DNA from: Bacillota bacterium
GTDB taxonomy: Bacteria > Bacillota > Clostridia > Tissierellales > Tissierellaceae
Direction: 5' to 3'
Assembly (NCBI GenBank): GCA_023388495.1
Contig: JAEWGC010000008.1
Coordinates: forward strand, 1 to 64,000
DNA: 64,000 nucleotides
Positions 16,443 through 24,764 of this stretch are shown here, in pieces (within the stretch, counting starts at the first letter, position 1; every line of letters begins with the position of its first letter). The translations under genes were made by a program, and so were the position numbers. The notes under the pieces are model-generated. The model was not told the DNA's origin and made no database searches. It saw only the letters and a program-made list of their open reading frames with translations.

Positions 16443-17438
16443 TTATCCTATTTTTTCCGCCTCCCTGAAATACCTTATAAGCTTCTCTGGTGTTGCAGGT
16501 AATTCTGTTATTCTAACACCTGTAGCATTATATATTGCATTCAATATGGCTGGAGCTATTGGAATCATAACAGGTTCTCCTATTCCCTTTGCACCATAGG
16601 GGGCAGTTATTTCTGGATCCTCAACTATTATATTCTCTACATCAATCATATCCATAGCTGTAGGTATTAGGTATTTTGAAAACTTGTTATTTTTCATCCT
16701 ACCGTTTTCAAGGTTTAGGTCCTCAAATAATGCATAGCCAAGTGCCATAGCAAACCCACCATCCATCTGTCCTTCCACTAGCTTTGGATTTACTGCACGA
16801 CCTGCATCTTGAGCAAAGGTTGCTCTTAGGATACTTACTATACCCGTCAATGTATCTACCTCTACCTCTACTGCACAGGCATTAAATGTATAGGGCCAAT
16901 AGGGGGCCCCTTGCCCTGTTTCTAGATCCATTTCTGTTGTTTGAGCAGTGAATTCTCCCTTAGATTCTATTATACCATCACTACTATATATTTCAGCTAA
17001 CTTTTTATAGGATATTCTCTTTTGAGGGAAGAAACTTAAGATTACTTCTCCATTTTCTAATATCAATCCTGCTGTAGAATTTAGTCCCAGTTCTATTTTA
17101 GCCTTTTCAAATAATTCTTTTCTCATATTTTCACAGGCAACTTTTATAGCATTTCCTGTATTATATGTTTGTCTAGTTGCTGCTGCAGTTCCTGAGTCTG
17201 GCATTAAGGATGTATTCTCATGTATTAGATCAATATCATCTACTGTTAAACCTAGGACTTCCGCACCTATTTGTACCATTGCAGTCTTTGCTCCCTGACC
17301 TACTTCTGTAACTCCACAATATATCCCTATCCTTCCCCCTGGAAGAAGTTTAATATTAGCCCTTGATCTATCAGGAAATCCATTACCATAACCAGTTCCA
17401 TAAAAAGAAACTCCTATACCTATACCTCTCTTCTTCAT
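16443..17438 (-). CDS. Molybdenum hydroxylase, medium Mo-binding subunit (C-terminal half of XdhA)
   Basis: 331 residues corresponding to the C-terminal half of the molybdopterin subunit of xanthine-dehydrogenase-type enzymes. It contains VTEVGQGAKTAMVQIGAE, SGTAAATRQTYNTGNA and the conserved GAKGIGEPV, whose glutamate is the catalytic base in this superfamily. The ATG overlaps the stop of the large Mo subunit by 4 bp (ATGA) and has its own GGAGGGAG, so the split is a real two-gene organisation rather than a frameshift. Clostridial nicotinate dehydrogenase (NdhL/NdhM) is split the same way. The likely substrate here is hypoxanthine or another purine, judged from neighbours. Confidence 0.88.
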   Translation of the reverse strand: MKKRGIGIGVSFYGTGYGNGFPDRSRANIKLLPGGRIGIYCGVTEVGQGAKTAMVQIGAEVLGLTVDDIDLIHENTSLMPDSGTAAATRQTYNTGNAIKVACENMRKELFEKAKIELGLNSTAGLILENGEVILSFFPQKRISYKKLAEIYSSDGIIESKGEFTAQTTEMDLETGQGAPYWPYTFNACAVEVEVDTLTGIVSILRATFAQDAGRAVNPKLVEGQMDGGFAMALGYALFEDLNLENGRMKNNKFSKYLIPTAMDMIDVENIIVEDPEITAPYGAKGIGEPVMIPIAPAILNAIYNATGVRITELPATPEKLIRYFREAEKIG

Positions 17439-18706
17439 AGGGCTCCCTCCTTCAATCCTTTTGAGAAATTGAAATGCTCATCTACCTCTTCTATACATCT
17501 ATCTAAAGGCACACTATCTATTAACATTTGTCCTGTAGCTGTCATAGAACCTTTTCTAAATATATTTTTCATCCTAATTTCAATAGGATCCATTCCTAAC
17601 TTTTCAGCCAGCATATCCATTTGTTGTTCATGGGCTATAGGCACTTGTGTTGCCCCAAAGCCTCGCATAGCTCCAGTAAATGGGTTATTGGTATATACTG
17701 CATAGGCATCTACTTTAACATTTGGTATAACATAGGGTCCTGTTGCATGAACTCCTGCTTTTCTAAGTACATTTATTGCCCAAGAGCAATGGGCACCTGA
17801 ATCTCCAATTAATTCTGCCTCCATATATTGAAGAATACCATTTTCATCTGCACCTGTTTTATATTTCATGATTATGGGATGACGTTTTGAATGGGATAAG
17901 AAAGATTCTTCCCTTGAATATATGACTTTTACTGGTCTCTTTAAAACCATGGCTGCTAATGCCAAATGAATTTGAGGTGATATGTCTTCTCTTGCCCCAA
18001 AGGCTCCACCTACTGCTGTATTGATTATTTTTACCTTTTCTTCTGGAATATCTAAATTTATAGCTACTTCTTCTCTATCATAATGAGGATATTGAGTAGC
18101 TAAAACCACTACTACAGTACCATCTTCCTCCACATAGCCTAAGCCTGCTTCTGGCTGCAAAAATGCATGTTCCACCATAGGGGATTTATATACGTTTTCT
18201 ACTATATATTTACATTTTTTCTTTCCATCTTCTATATCTCCATGTCTCAATTTATAATGGAATATAATATTGGAATCTCCATGGACCTTTGGCGAGTCTT
18301 CTCTCATAGCTTCTATAGGGTCAAATACTGCCGGTAGTTCTTCGTATTCTACCTTAATTTTTTTATATCCTTCTTCACAGGCCTTTTGAGTTTCCCCTAC
18401 TATAAATGCTATTGGCTCTCCTATCCTTATGACCTTTTCACTTGCAAATACTTCGTGGTCCTTAAGTACTACTCCATGAATATTTTTATTAGGTATATCT
18501 TTATAAGTAAATACCTTGAGTACTCCTTCTATCTTTTCTGCCTCTCCAACATCTACTTTAATTTTAGCATGGGCCTTTTCTGATCTTAATGTCTTACCAT
18601 ATGCCATATTATCTAAATATATATCTTGAGGATAAATTGCAGATCCTGTAACTTTACTATATGCGTCAACTCTAATAATACTTTTTCCTACCACATTTAG
18701 CTTCAT
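17435..18706 (-). CDS. Molybdenum hydroxylase, large Mo-binding subunit (N-terminal half of XdhA)
   Basis: 423 residues. It begins with the a/b hammerhead domain (VTGSAIYPQDIYL, RIGEPIAFIVGET) and continues with the first part of the Mo-binding domain: EHAFLQPEAGLGYVEEDG, AVGGAFGAREDI and AMRGFGATQVPIAHEQQMD. It ends near residue 423 after CIEEVDEHF, where the homology passes to the next gene. With the medium, FAD and 2Fe-2S subunits it forms a four-subunit hydroxylase. Start ATG 18706 overlaps the stop of the 2Fe-2S gene (TAATG). Role: hydroxylation of hypoxanthine to xanthine, or other purine positions, in the cytoplasm. Confidence 0.88.
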   Translation of the reverse strand: MKLNVVGKSIIRVDAYSKVTGSAIYPQDIYLDNMAYGKTLRSEKAHAKIKVDVGEAEKIEGVLKVFTYKDIPNKNIHGVVLKDHEVFASEKVIRIGEPIAFIVGETQKACEEGYKKIKVEYEELPAVFDPIEAMREDSPKVHGDSNIIFHYKLRHGDIEDGKKKCKYIVENVYKSPMVEHAFLQPEAGLGYVEEDGTVVVVLATQYPHYDREEVAINLDIPEEKVKIINTAVGGAFGAREDISPQIHLALAAMVLKRPVKVIYSREESFLSHSKRHPIIMKYKTGADENGILQYMEAELIGDSGAHCSWAINVLRKAGVHATGPYVIPNVKVDAYAVYTNNPFTGAMRGFGATQVPIAHEQQMDMLAEKLGMDPIEIRMKNIFRKGSMTATGQMLIDSVPLDRCIEEVDEHFNFSKGLKEGAL

Positions 18707-19179
18707 TACTTCGCCTCCTCCATATATTTTATGGCCTTCTCAGTTGCATGTAGCATCTTGTTATACCCTGTACACCTACATAAATTTCCTGATATTCCCT
18801 CTCTTATTTCTTCTCTTGTGGGATGAGGATTTTTGTCTAACAAAGCCTTAGTAGATAGTACCATGCCTGGTATACAAAAACCACATTGCACAGCCCCTAC
18901 TTCTATATATGCCCTCTGTACAGGATGAAGTTTACCATCCTTATCTAAACCTTCTATAGTTAGAATATCACTTCCATTAGCTTGAAATGCCATAACTAGA
19001 CATGAGTTCACAGTCTCACCATCCATGATTATTGTACAGGCACCACATTCTCCTTCTCCGCAGCCTTCCTTAGTACCTATTAGTCCCAATTCATCTCTCA
19101 GTAAATCTATAAGTCTTAGATTCTCATCTACAGAAATTTCAAAAAATTCTCCATTCACTTTCAAACTTATATTTACCAT
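18706..19179 (-). CDS. Molybdenum hydroxylase, 2Fe-2S subunit
   Basis: 157 residues with both [2Fe-2S] clusters of the family. The plant-ferredoxin-type motif CGEGECGACTIIMDGE...SC is in the first half; the helical-domain motif CGFCIPGM and NLCRCTGY are in the second. It passes electrons from the Mo centre to FAD. Translation starts at ATG 19179, overlapping the FAD-subunit stop by 7 bp, with GGGGTGG upstream. Length is normal. Confidence 0.93.
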   Translation of the reverse strand: MVNISLKVNGEFFEISVDENLRLIDLLRDELGLIGTKEGCGEGECGACTIIMDGETVNSCLVMAFQANGSDILTIEGLDKDGKLHPVQRAYIEVGAVQCGFCIPGMVLSTKALLDKNPHPTREEIREGISGNLCRCTGYNKMLHATEKAIKYMEEAK

Positions 19180-20039
19180 GCTGCCACCCCACTTCTCATT
19201 TCTATTGCTGATTCAAGGGTTTCCCTCAATATACCAGCTATTGCAACCCTTTTATATGGTAAGGTAGACCTACCTTTCAATCTTTCATCCATAGATTTTT
19301 GTATTGTTTCTATGGCGCCATCTATAGTTTCTTCTTCAATTTTTTTCCCAATTAAATAATTTTCTACTTCTATTTCTCTCATAGGGTATTTACCCAATGC
19401 GCCACTAGCAACTTTAACTGATTCAATTATATCCTCATGATTAAATTCAATTAAAGCAGCTGTAGTTAGCCTTGATATGGCCAATGCTTTTCTAAGTCCA
19501 AGCTTAGCAAAGGTAAGTATTTCATTTTCCTTTGGTTTTTTAAATTTTATACATGTTATAAGTTCATTTTCTCTTATTTGATTATAATAATAATCTTCTA
19601 AAGCTATTTCTCGCCCTCCTTGTATACTAAGGAGTTTAACTGTAGTCCCCAAGGCAATTAGTGGTGGAACCCCATCTGCAGCCGCTGAACCATTTGCGAT
19701 ATTGCCACCTATTGTACCTTTATTCCTTATTTGGGGGGAGCCTACCATTCTACATGCTTTATATAACCCCTGTAAGTTTCCTTGAAATAAAGGATTCTCA
19801 ACTATTTCAGTAAATGTAACCCCTGCGCCTAAAGTAATGTAATCTCCATCATCCTCAATACTTTTCAAGTCTCTAATTTTAGTAATATCTATTAACACTT
19901 TCGGTGATATTTTCTTATCTTTTAAGGCGATTACAATATCTGTGCCTCCTGCTATTATCTTTGCATCTTTACCGAATTTTCCAAGTATTTCTATTACTTC
20001 CATAATACTATTTCCATTATACACTTGATTTAAGGCCAT
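19173..20039 (-). CDS. Molybdenum hydroxylase, FAD-binding subunit
   Basis: 288 residues of the CO dehydrogenase/XDH medium-subunit flavoprotein family. KIIAGGTDIVIALKD and GTIGGNIANGSAAADGVPPL are the two FAD-binding loops, and LGLRKALAISRL starts the C-terminal domain. It is the first gene of the hydroxylase block. Its ATG lies only 31 nt after an intrinsic terminator, with no room for a normal promoter between, so expression depends on read-through from the permease transcript or on a promoter overlapping the hairpin. Confidence 0.9.
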   Translation of the reverse strand: MALNQVYNGNSIMEVIEILGKFGKDAKIIAGGTDIVIALKDKKISPKVLIDITKIRDLKSIEDDGDYITLGAGVTFTEIVENPLFQGNLQGLYKACRMVGSPQIRNKGTIGGNIANGSAAADGVPPLIALGTTVKLLSIQGGREIALEDYYYNQIRENELITCIKFKKPKENEILTFAKLGLRKALAISRLTTAALIEFNHEDIIESVKVASGALGKYPMREIEVENYLIGKKIEEETIDGAIETIQKSMDERLKGRSTLPYKRVAIAGILRETLESAIEMRSGVAAW

Positions 20040-20070
20040 ATTTACACCCCTTATAGGATTCTTTGTTTTA

Positions 20071-20103
20071 AAAAAGCCGCCTCCAGATAGAAGGCGGCTT
20101 TTT
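20071..20103 (-). terminator. Strong intrinsic terminator between purine permease and Mo hydroxylase
   Basis: On the minus strand AAAAAGCCGCCT-TCTATCTGG-AGGCGGCTTTTTT: a 12-bp arm pair with a GC core and U-tract, beginning right after the permease stop codon (20104-20106) and ending 31 nt before the next ATG. Confidence 0.9.
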
Positions 20104-21471
20104 TTACATAAATACTGTTTTTGCTATAAACAATATTGCCAGCACATACATAATTGGTGATATATCTTTGTGCTTGCCAGTTATTACCTTTAATACTACA
20201 TATGAAACCATACCAAATACAATACCTTCAGCTATACTGTATGCAAATGGCATCATAACTATTGTTAAGAATGCTGGTATTGCCTCTGTAAAGTCATCTA
20301 AATCAATTTCTTTAATTGGACTCATCATAAATAATCCAACTAATATAAGTGCTGGTGCTGTTGCTGCTCCTGGAATCATTAAAAATAATGGAGCAAATAG
20401 TAGAGCTAAAGCAAACATTCCTGCTGTTGTAAGAGCAGTAAGTCCTGTTCTACCACCTTCAGCTACCCCTGCAGATGACTCAACATAAGTAGTTACAGTA
20501 GATGTACCTAAACATGCACCAACTGTAGTACCTACTGCATCAGCTAACAATGCTTGTTTAACTCTAGGCAATTGACCTTTCTCATCTAACATATTAGCTT
20601 TTGATGATACTCCAATTAATGTACCTATAGTGTCAAAAATATCTACGAATAAGAATGAAAATACTACGATTAACATATCCCAAGTAAGAATATTGGTCCA
20701 TTCAAATTGAAATGCAACATCTTTTAGTGATGGAGGTAAAGAGAATATTGAACCACTTGGTAACTGAGTAACACCCATTGGAATTCCAATAATAGTTGTA
20801 ATTACAATACCAAAGAATAATGCTCCCTTTACTTTCTTAGCTAATAAAAATCCAGTAATTATTAATCCTATTAGAGCTAGTATTGGTGCTGCTGATTTTA
20901 AATTACCTAGCGTAATTACAAGTCCACCTTCATTTAATAGTTTTTCTCCAGTTTCTGTAACTATCATTTTACCAGTGCCTACTATACCTGCATTTATAAA
21001 TCCTATTAATGCAATAAATAGACCTATACCTACTGATACTGCTTTCTTTAAATTCATTGGAATTGAGTTAAATATTGCTTCTCTTACATTAAAGAATGAC
21101 AAAATAATGAAAATAATCCCTTCAATGAATACTGCTGTAAGAGCAAATTGCCATGATCTTGACATCCCAAATACTACGCCATAAGTAAAGAATGCGTTAA
21201 GTCCCATACCTGGGGCTAAGGCGAAGGGATAATTAGCCATAAATGCCATCATTAAGCAAGCAATTACTGAAGAAATTGCTGTTGCTGTAAATACTCCACC
21301 TTGATTCATTCCCGTTTCTGCTAACATACCTGGATTCACTGCTAAAATATAAGCCATTGTCATAAATGTAGTGATTCCAGCTAAAACTTCCGTCTTCACA
21401 TCCGTATTGTGTTCTTTCAGCCTAAATTGTTTTTCAAAAAATCCAACATTTGAAGCTCTTTCACTAGACAT
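20104..21471 (-). CDS. Purine permease, AzgA/PbuG family
   Basis: 455 residues with 12-14 hydrophobic segments. FFEKQFRLKEHNTDVKTEVLAGITTFMTMAYILAVNP-type opening, APGMGLNAFF, FVDIFDTIGTLIGV and GTSTVTTYVESSAGVAEGGRTGL are hallmarks of the AzgA-like hypoxanthine/guanine/adenine permeases. It imports purine bases with protons. GAGGAGG precedes the ATG. A second GGAAGGAGG lies about 35 nt further upstream with no clear gene, and a TATAAT box at 21548-21553 may mark an internal promoter. It sits between adenine deaminase and the Mo hydroxylase, matching a purine uptake role. I saw no purine riboswitch in the 117-bp leader. Confidence 0.9.
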   Translation of the reverse strand: MSSERASNVGFFEKQFRLKEHNTDVKTEVLAGITTFMTMAYILAVNPGMLAETGMNQGGVFTATAISSVIACLMMAFMANYPFALAPGMGLNAFFTYGVVFGMSRSWQFALTAVFIEGIIFIILSFFNVREAIFNSIPMNLKKAVSVGIGLFIALIGFINAGIVGTGKMIVTETGEKLLNEGGLVITLGNLKSAAPILALIGLIITGFLLAKKVKGALFFGIVITTIIGIPMGVTQLPSGSIFSLPPSLKDVAFQFEWTNILTWDMLIVVFSFLFVDIFDTIGTLIGVSSKANMLDEKGQLPRVKQALLADAVGTTVGACLGTSTVTTYVESSAGVAEGGRTGLTALTTAGMFALALLFAPLFLMIPGAATAPALILVGLFMMSPIKEIDLDDFTEAIPAFLTIVMMPFAYSIAEGIVFGMVSYVVLKVITGKHKDISPIMYVLAILFIAKTVFM

Positions 21472-21588
21472 AATATTCCTCCTCTTTTTTATTTAGCTTT
21501 AAAAAACTATCCTCCTTCCATTTTATATTTCTAATGTATACTTAGTTATTATACTAAATTTTTGCACATAACTGTAGTAAATTCTTAT

Positions 21589-23394
21589 TTAAATAACAGG
21601 AGGCAGAATTTTGAAATTATTTACGTCTATAAGTCCTTTATCAGTTATTTTCCAAGTTGGACTAGTAGATAGCGCTAGGAATGATAGGTGCATAAGAGGA
21701 GCATGAATCTTACATCCTAGATCTTTAGTTATTATTCTTTCCAACTCGGCTATCTTTTCAGATACCTGATGTCCGTCTAGTTCGTCAGTTATAAGCCCAC
21801 CAACAGGTAACCTCATTTCAGATAATATCCTTCCCTTGTTTGCGATTGCTATTCCCCCACCCATTTCAATAACTTTATTTACCGCTATAGTCATATCTCT
21901 TATGTTGGTTCCCGTAACTAATATATTGTGAGTATCATGAGCAACAGACTCTGCAAAAGCTCCTTCTTTTAGTCCAAATCCTTTTACAAATGCCTTGCCA
22001 ATATAATTTGTACGGTTATATCTTTCTACACAAGCTATATACAAGGTATCTTTGAGAGTATCTGCTTCGACTATTCCCCTATTAACCCTCAGAGTTTCCT
22101 CTGATTTCCCTGTTAAGTTTTGGTCTGGAATCACTTCTATACATCTTACACTAACTTCCCTACCATCAGCTTCTATTTCTAATTCTTTCTCAGAAATAGG
22201 AGAGATTTTAACTGAGCTTTTAACTTCCCTAGGATAAGTATATCTTGGCAAATCTATTAAGAGTTCACCTCTTGATGCAACTAACTTACCCTTTAGGAAT
22301 ACCCCCGCTATAGTCATTTCATCTATATCATCTATGATGGCTATATCTGCTTGTTTGCCAGGAGATAGTACTCCTACATGATCAAATCCAAAATATGTTG
22401 CTGGATTTATTGTAACCATTTGAATGGCTTCTGCTGGGCTTACTCCTTCTTTTATTGTCCTTCTAACTATTTCATTCATATGCCCTATAGTCTCTAAGTC
22501 TGCTGCTACCATATCATCTGTAGCTAAGATACAACGTCTTGAGTCCATACCTTCTTCTGTTACGGCTCTAATACATTCAGCCATATTCTTTTGAGTGGAG
22601 CCTTCTCTCATGAATAGGTATACTCCCTGACGAAGTTTCTCAACAGCCTCTTCCTTTGTGGTAGTTTCATGACAGGAGCATTTTCCTGCTGCTGCTATTA
22701 TATGGGCTGCTAACTCTTTACCAAATAGTTCTGGGGCATTTCCATCTACTACCATATTCTTTGATCTAGCATACATAGTTGAAGTAAGTAAATCTGTGAT
22801 TATCTCTGGTGTATTTCTATATACATGTTTTGCATTACTAAACCCCTGTAGCTCTCCAATGCCTATAATATTCTTGTAATTTAGTAAATCTTCCATGTCC
22901 TTGGAATTAACATCATATCCAGCTGTTTCTAAATCTGGGCAATCTGGTGTTAGAGATGGTACTACTAAATATACATTTGATGGTACATGGTCTATTTCAT
23001 CTGCCATAGCTTTCATCCCAACTGGTCCTAGAGCGTTTCCTATTTCGTGGGGATCTGCTACTAAAGTTGTAGTCCCAGATGGTATTGAAAGCCTTGAGAA
23101 CTCTGTAACTGTAAGCATACTAGATTCAAAATGCATATGTGAATCTATAAAGCCAGGGGATAAATATTTTCCAGTTACATCTATAACTGTAGTTTCAGAC
23201 CCTATTAAATCCCTACAGTCTCCCACTAGAAGAATATATTTATGTTTAATGGCAATATCTGCCTTGTATATTTCTCTAGTAATTACATTTACTACTTGCC
23301 CCCCTACAAGAACTGTATCTGCATATTCTTTTTTCCCCATTAGTACATCTATTGCATTTCTATATTCCATTGCCATCTTTAAGTACTTTGTCAA
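21589..23394 (-). CDS. ade: Adenine deaminase-type amidohydrolase
   Basis: About 602 residues, usual for Ade. Motifs in order: KYLSPGFIDSHMHFESSMLT (metal HxH), VADPHEIGNALG, GIGELQGFSN, ATDDMVAADLE and AHDTHNILVTG. Ade hydrolyses adenine to hypoxanthine and ammonia. I chose TTG 23394: AGAAGGGAGG ends 7 nt upstream, whereas ATG 23418 lies upstream of this site and would overlap the shell gene. It is cotranscribed with BMC shell genes, unusual for a housekeeping deaminase, so 4-aminoimidazole deamination is an alternative role worth considering. Motifs alone cannot separate the two. Confidence 0.85.
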   Translation of the reverse strand: MTKYLKMAMEYRNAIDVLMGKKEYADTVLVGGQVVNVITREIYKADIAIKHKYILLVGDCRDLIGSETTVIDVTGKYLSPGFIDSHMHFESSMLTVTEFSRLSIPSGTTTLVADPHEIGNALGPVGMKAMADEIDHVPSNVYLVVPSLTPDCPDLETAGYDVNSKDMEDLLNYKNIIGIGELQGFSNAKHVYRNTPEIITDLLTSTMYARSKNMVVDGNAPELFGKELAAHIIAAAGKCSCHETTTKEEAVEKLRQGVYLFMREGSTQKNMAECIRAVTEEGMDSRRCILATDDMVAADLETIGHMNEIVRRTIKEGVSPAEAIQMVTINPATYFGFDHVGVLSPGKQADIAIIDDIDEMTIAGVFLKGKLVASRGELLIDLPRYTYPREVKSSVKISPISEKELEIEADGREVSVRCIEVIPDQNLTGKSEETLRVNRGIVEADTLKDTLYIACVERYNRTNYIGKAFVKGFGLKEGAFAESVAHDTHNILVTGTNIRDMTIAVNKVIEMGGGIAIANKGRILSEMRLPVGGLITDELDGHQVSEKIAELERIITKDLGCKIHAPLMHLSFLALSTSPTWKITDKGLIDVNNFKILPPVI

Positions 23395-23410
23395 TAATAC
23401 AACCTCCCTT

Positions 23411-23698
23411 CTACTCATTGTCTAATAGACCTTTATTTATATCTATTTCGTCTATGATGCCTACTATTGCTGCATCTATAGGTGAATCCATTTTCCTTGC
23501 AGCTATTCTACTGGCAGTGCCTTTAGTATATACTACTAATTCTCCTATACCTGCACCTACAGTATCAACAGCAATAAGTGATTCTCCCTTAGGTTTTAAA
23601 TCTAAATCGAGAGGCTGTGTAATCATCAATTTAGTGCCTACTAGTTTTTCATCTTTTCTTGTTGCAACTACTGTTCCAATTACTCTTCCGATATGCAT
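23411..23698 (-). CDS. BMC-P shell vertex protein (EutN/CcmL family)
   Basis: 95 residues. HIGRVIGTVVATRKDEKLVG, KLMITQPLD, ESLIAVDTVGAGIGELVVY and SPIDAAIVGIIDEID are the standard EutN/CcmL/PduN pentamer blocks; such pentamers cap the 12 vertices of a microcompartment. It is the only BMC-P gene in the cluster, which suffices for closure. GGGGGG precedes ATG 23698. The stop is 16 nt before the preferred ade start. Confidence 0.95.
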   Translation of the reverse strand: MHIGRVIGTVVATRKDEKLVGTKLMITQPLDLDLKPKGESLIAVDTVGAGIGELVVYTKGTASRIAARKMDSPIDAAIVGIIDEIDINKGLLDNE

Positions 23699-23711
23699 AT
23701 TTAGCCCCCCT

Positions 23712-24464
23712 TTACCTTATTTCAATCTTTATATTTTTCTCCCCCGCCTTATCCTTAGCTAAAGGAGTAATTATACTTCCCTTAGGTAGGATTAGCTTGT
23801 TATTTGAAGATAAATTTAATATATCTCTTTCTGTTATTACCTTCTTGTTCTCTATTACCTTTGATGATTTATTTATATTTATTTGTAAATCCCCATTACC
23901 CTTTAAAATATTTTCTAATGGATTTTCTCCATTTATCTCTATAACTCCCATTTTTTTCACTGTGTCAATATATTTATCTGTGATGTCTAATATCTCTTTA
24001 TTTTTTGTCTCTTCTCCTAAGTAATTTTTTACCGAGGTAAAGTCAAGATATACTTTTTTCCCTTGATATATAAAGGTCCAAATAAGATTAGGTATAAAGC
24101 TATCTATCATGCCTAATGATACCTTTGATAGGGTATTCATAGTAATATTTAGTCCTATCAAAAAGGAATAATTACTTAGAATAGATTTAAGCTTAAATAT
24201 ATCTTCTTCTTTATATACATTAATTGGAGATAGAGAAGAAATTATTTTTTGTGTATCTAATAGTCTTTCTGCCATGAAGGAGAAGGCTAAAGATATTCCT
24301 ATGCCCTTACTCTTCATTCCCTTAATAAGTTCTATTTTTCTTTCTAAGTCCATATTAGATCCTGTAAAAACTACAATTGCCTTCTCATTGCTTTCTGAAA
24401 AACTATTTCCTCGAAGCCTCTTAGATATATCCTCCAATACATTTGAAGTTATCTTTGTTTTCAT
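23712..24464 (-). CDS. BMC-associated flavoprotein-like protein
   Basis: 250 residues. The central part reads GLNITMNTLSKVSLGMIDSF then IPNLIWTFIYQGKKVYLD, which resembles the HFCD flavoprotein fold proteins found in several BMC loci (N-T/TLxKVAxGIxDxxxTNxxxxAxxxGKxV). The C-terminus, ERDILNL...LILPKGSIITPLAKD, matches a short domain ending in 'TPLA(R/K)D' shared by many BMC-associated proteins such as EutQ-like ones. Function is not established; binding or recycling a flavin or flavin-like cofactor in the lumen is possible. This is notable given the UbiD enzyme's need for prenylated FMN. GGAGTG precedes ATG 24464. Confidence 0.65.
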   Translation of the reverse strand: MKTKITSNVLEDISKRLRGNSFSESNEKAIVVFTGSNMDLERKIELIKGMKSKGIGISLAFSFMAERLLDTQKIISSLSPINVYKEEDIFKLKSILSNYSFLIGLNITMNTLSKVSLGMIDSFIPNLIWTFIYQGKKVYLDFTSVKNYLGEETKNKEILDITDKYIDTVKKMGVIEINGENPLENILKGNGDLQININKSSKVIENKKVITERDILNLSSNNKLILPKGSIITPLAKDKAGEKNIKIEIR

Positions 24465-24483
24465 CTAAAACACTCCAATTTAA

Positions 24484-24762
24484 TTATTCATATTGCTTTA
24501 GGATAACTCTTTCAACCTCTGCATGTGGTCTTGGAATTACATGAACTGAGTGAAGTTCTCCAACGTTTCTTGCAGCCTCTGCTCCTGCGTCTACTGCTGC
24601 CTTTACTGCTCCTACATCTCCTCTTACCATTACTGTAACAAGACCAAAACCTATCTTCTCATATCCTACTAAAGTAACATTTGCAGCCTTAACCATAGCA
24701 TCTGCTGCCTCAATACTACCTACTAATCCTTTAGTTTCAACTAATCCTAATGCTTGACTCAT
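24484..24762 (-). CDS. BMC-H shell protein 1 (PduA/EutM type)
   Basis: About 92 residues, single BMC domain. ALGLVETKGLVGSIEAADAMVKAANV is the canonical opening, GLVTVMVRGDVGAVKAAVDAG the second half, and HVIPRPHAEVE the end. Six copies form a hexameric facet tile. The pore-lining loop reads KIGFGLVTV rather than the common KIGSGLVTV. ATG 24765 overlaps the upstream stop; ATG 24762 has better spacing from GGAGG. Confidence 0.96.
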   Translation of the reverse strand: MSQALGLVETKGLVGSIEAADAMVKAANVTLVGYEKIGFGLVTVMVRGDVGAVKAAVDAGAEAARNVGELHSVHVIPRPHAEVERVILKQYE

Positions 24763-24764
24763 CA

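Noticed and set aside
16443..18706. The two Mo-subunit genes as one gene broken by a frameshift
   Set aside because: The second gene has its own ATG and GGAGGGAG site in a 4-bp overlap, and clostridial nicotinate dehydrogenase has the same split.
14847..20039. In-frame UGA selenocysteine in the hydroxylase genes
   Set aside because: The frames are uninterrupted. Selenium in these enzymes is a labile cofactor rather than selenocysteine, so no SECIS or recoded UGA is expected.
21472..21588. Purine riboswitch before the purine permease
   Set aside because: The 117-bp leader lacks the conserved purine aptamer core and paired arms; only a possible -10 box and two Shine-Dalgarno-like sequences are seen.
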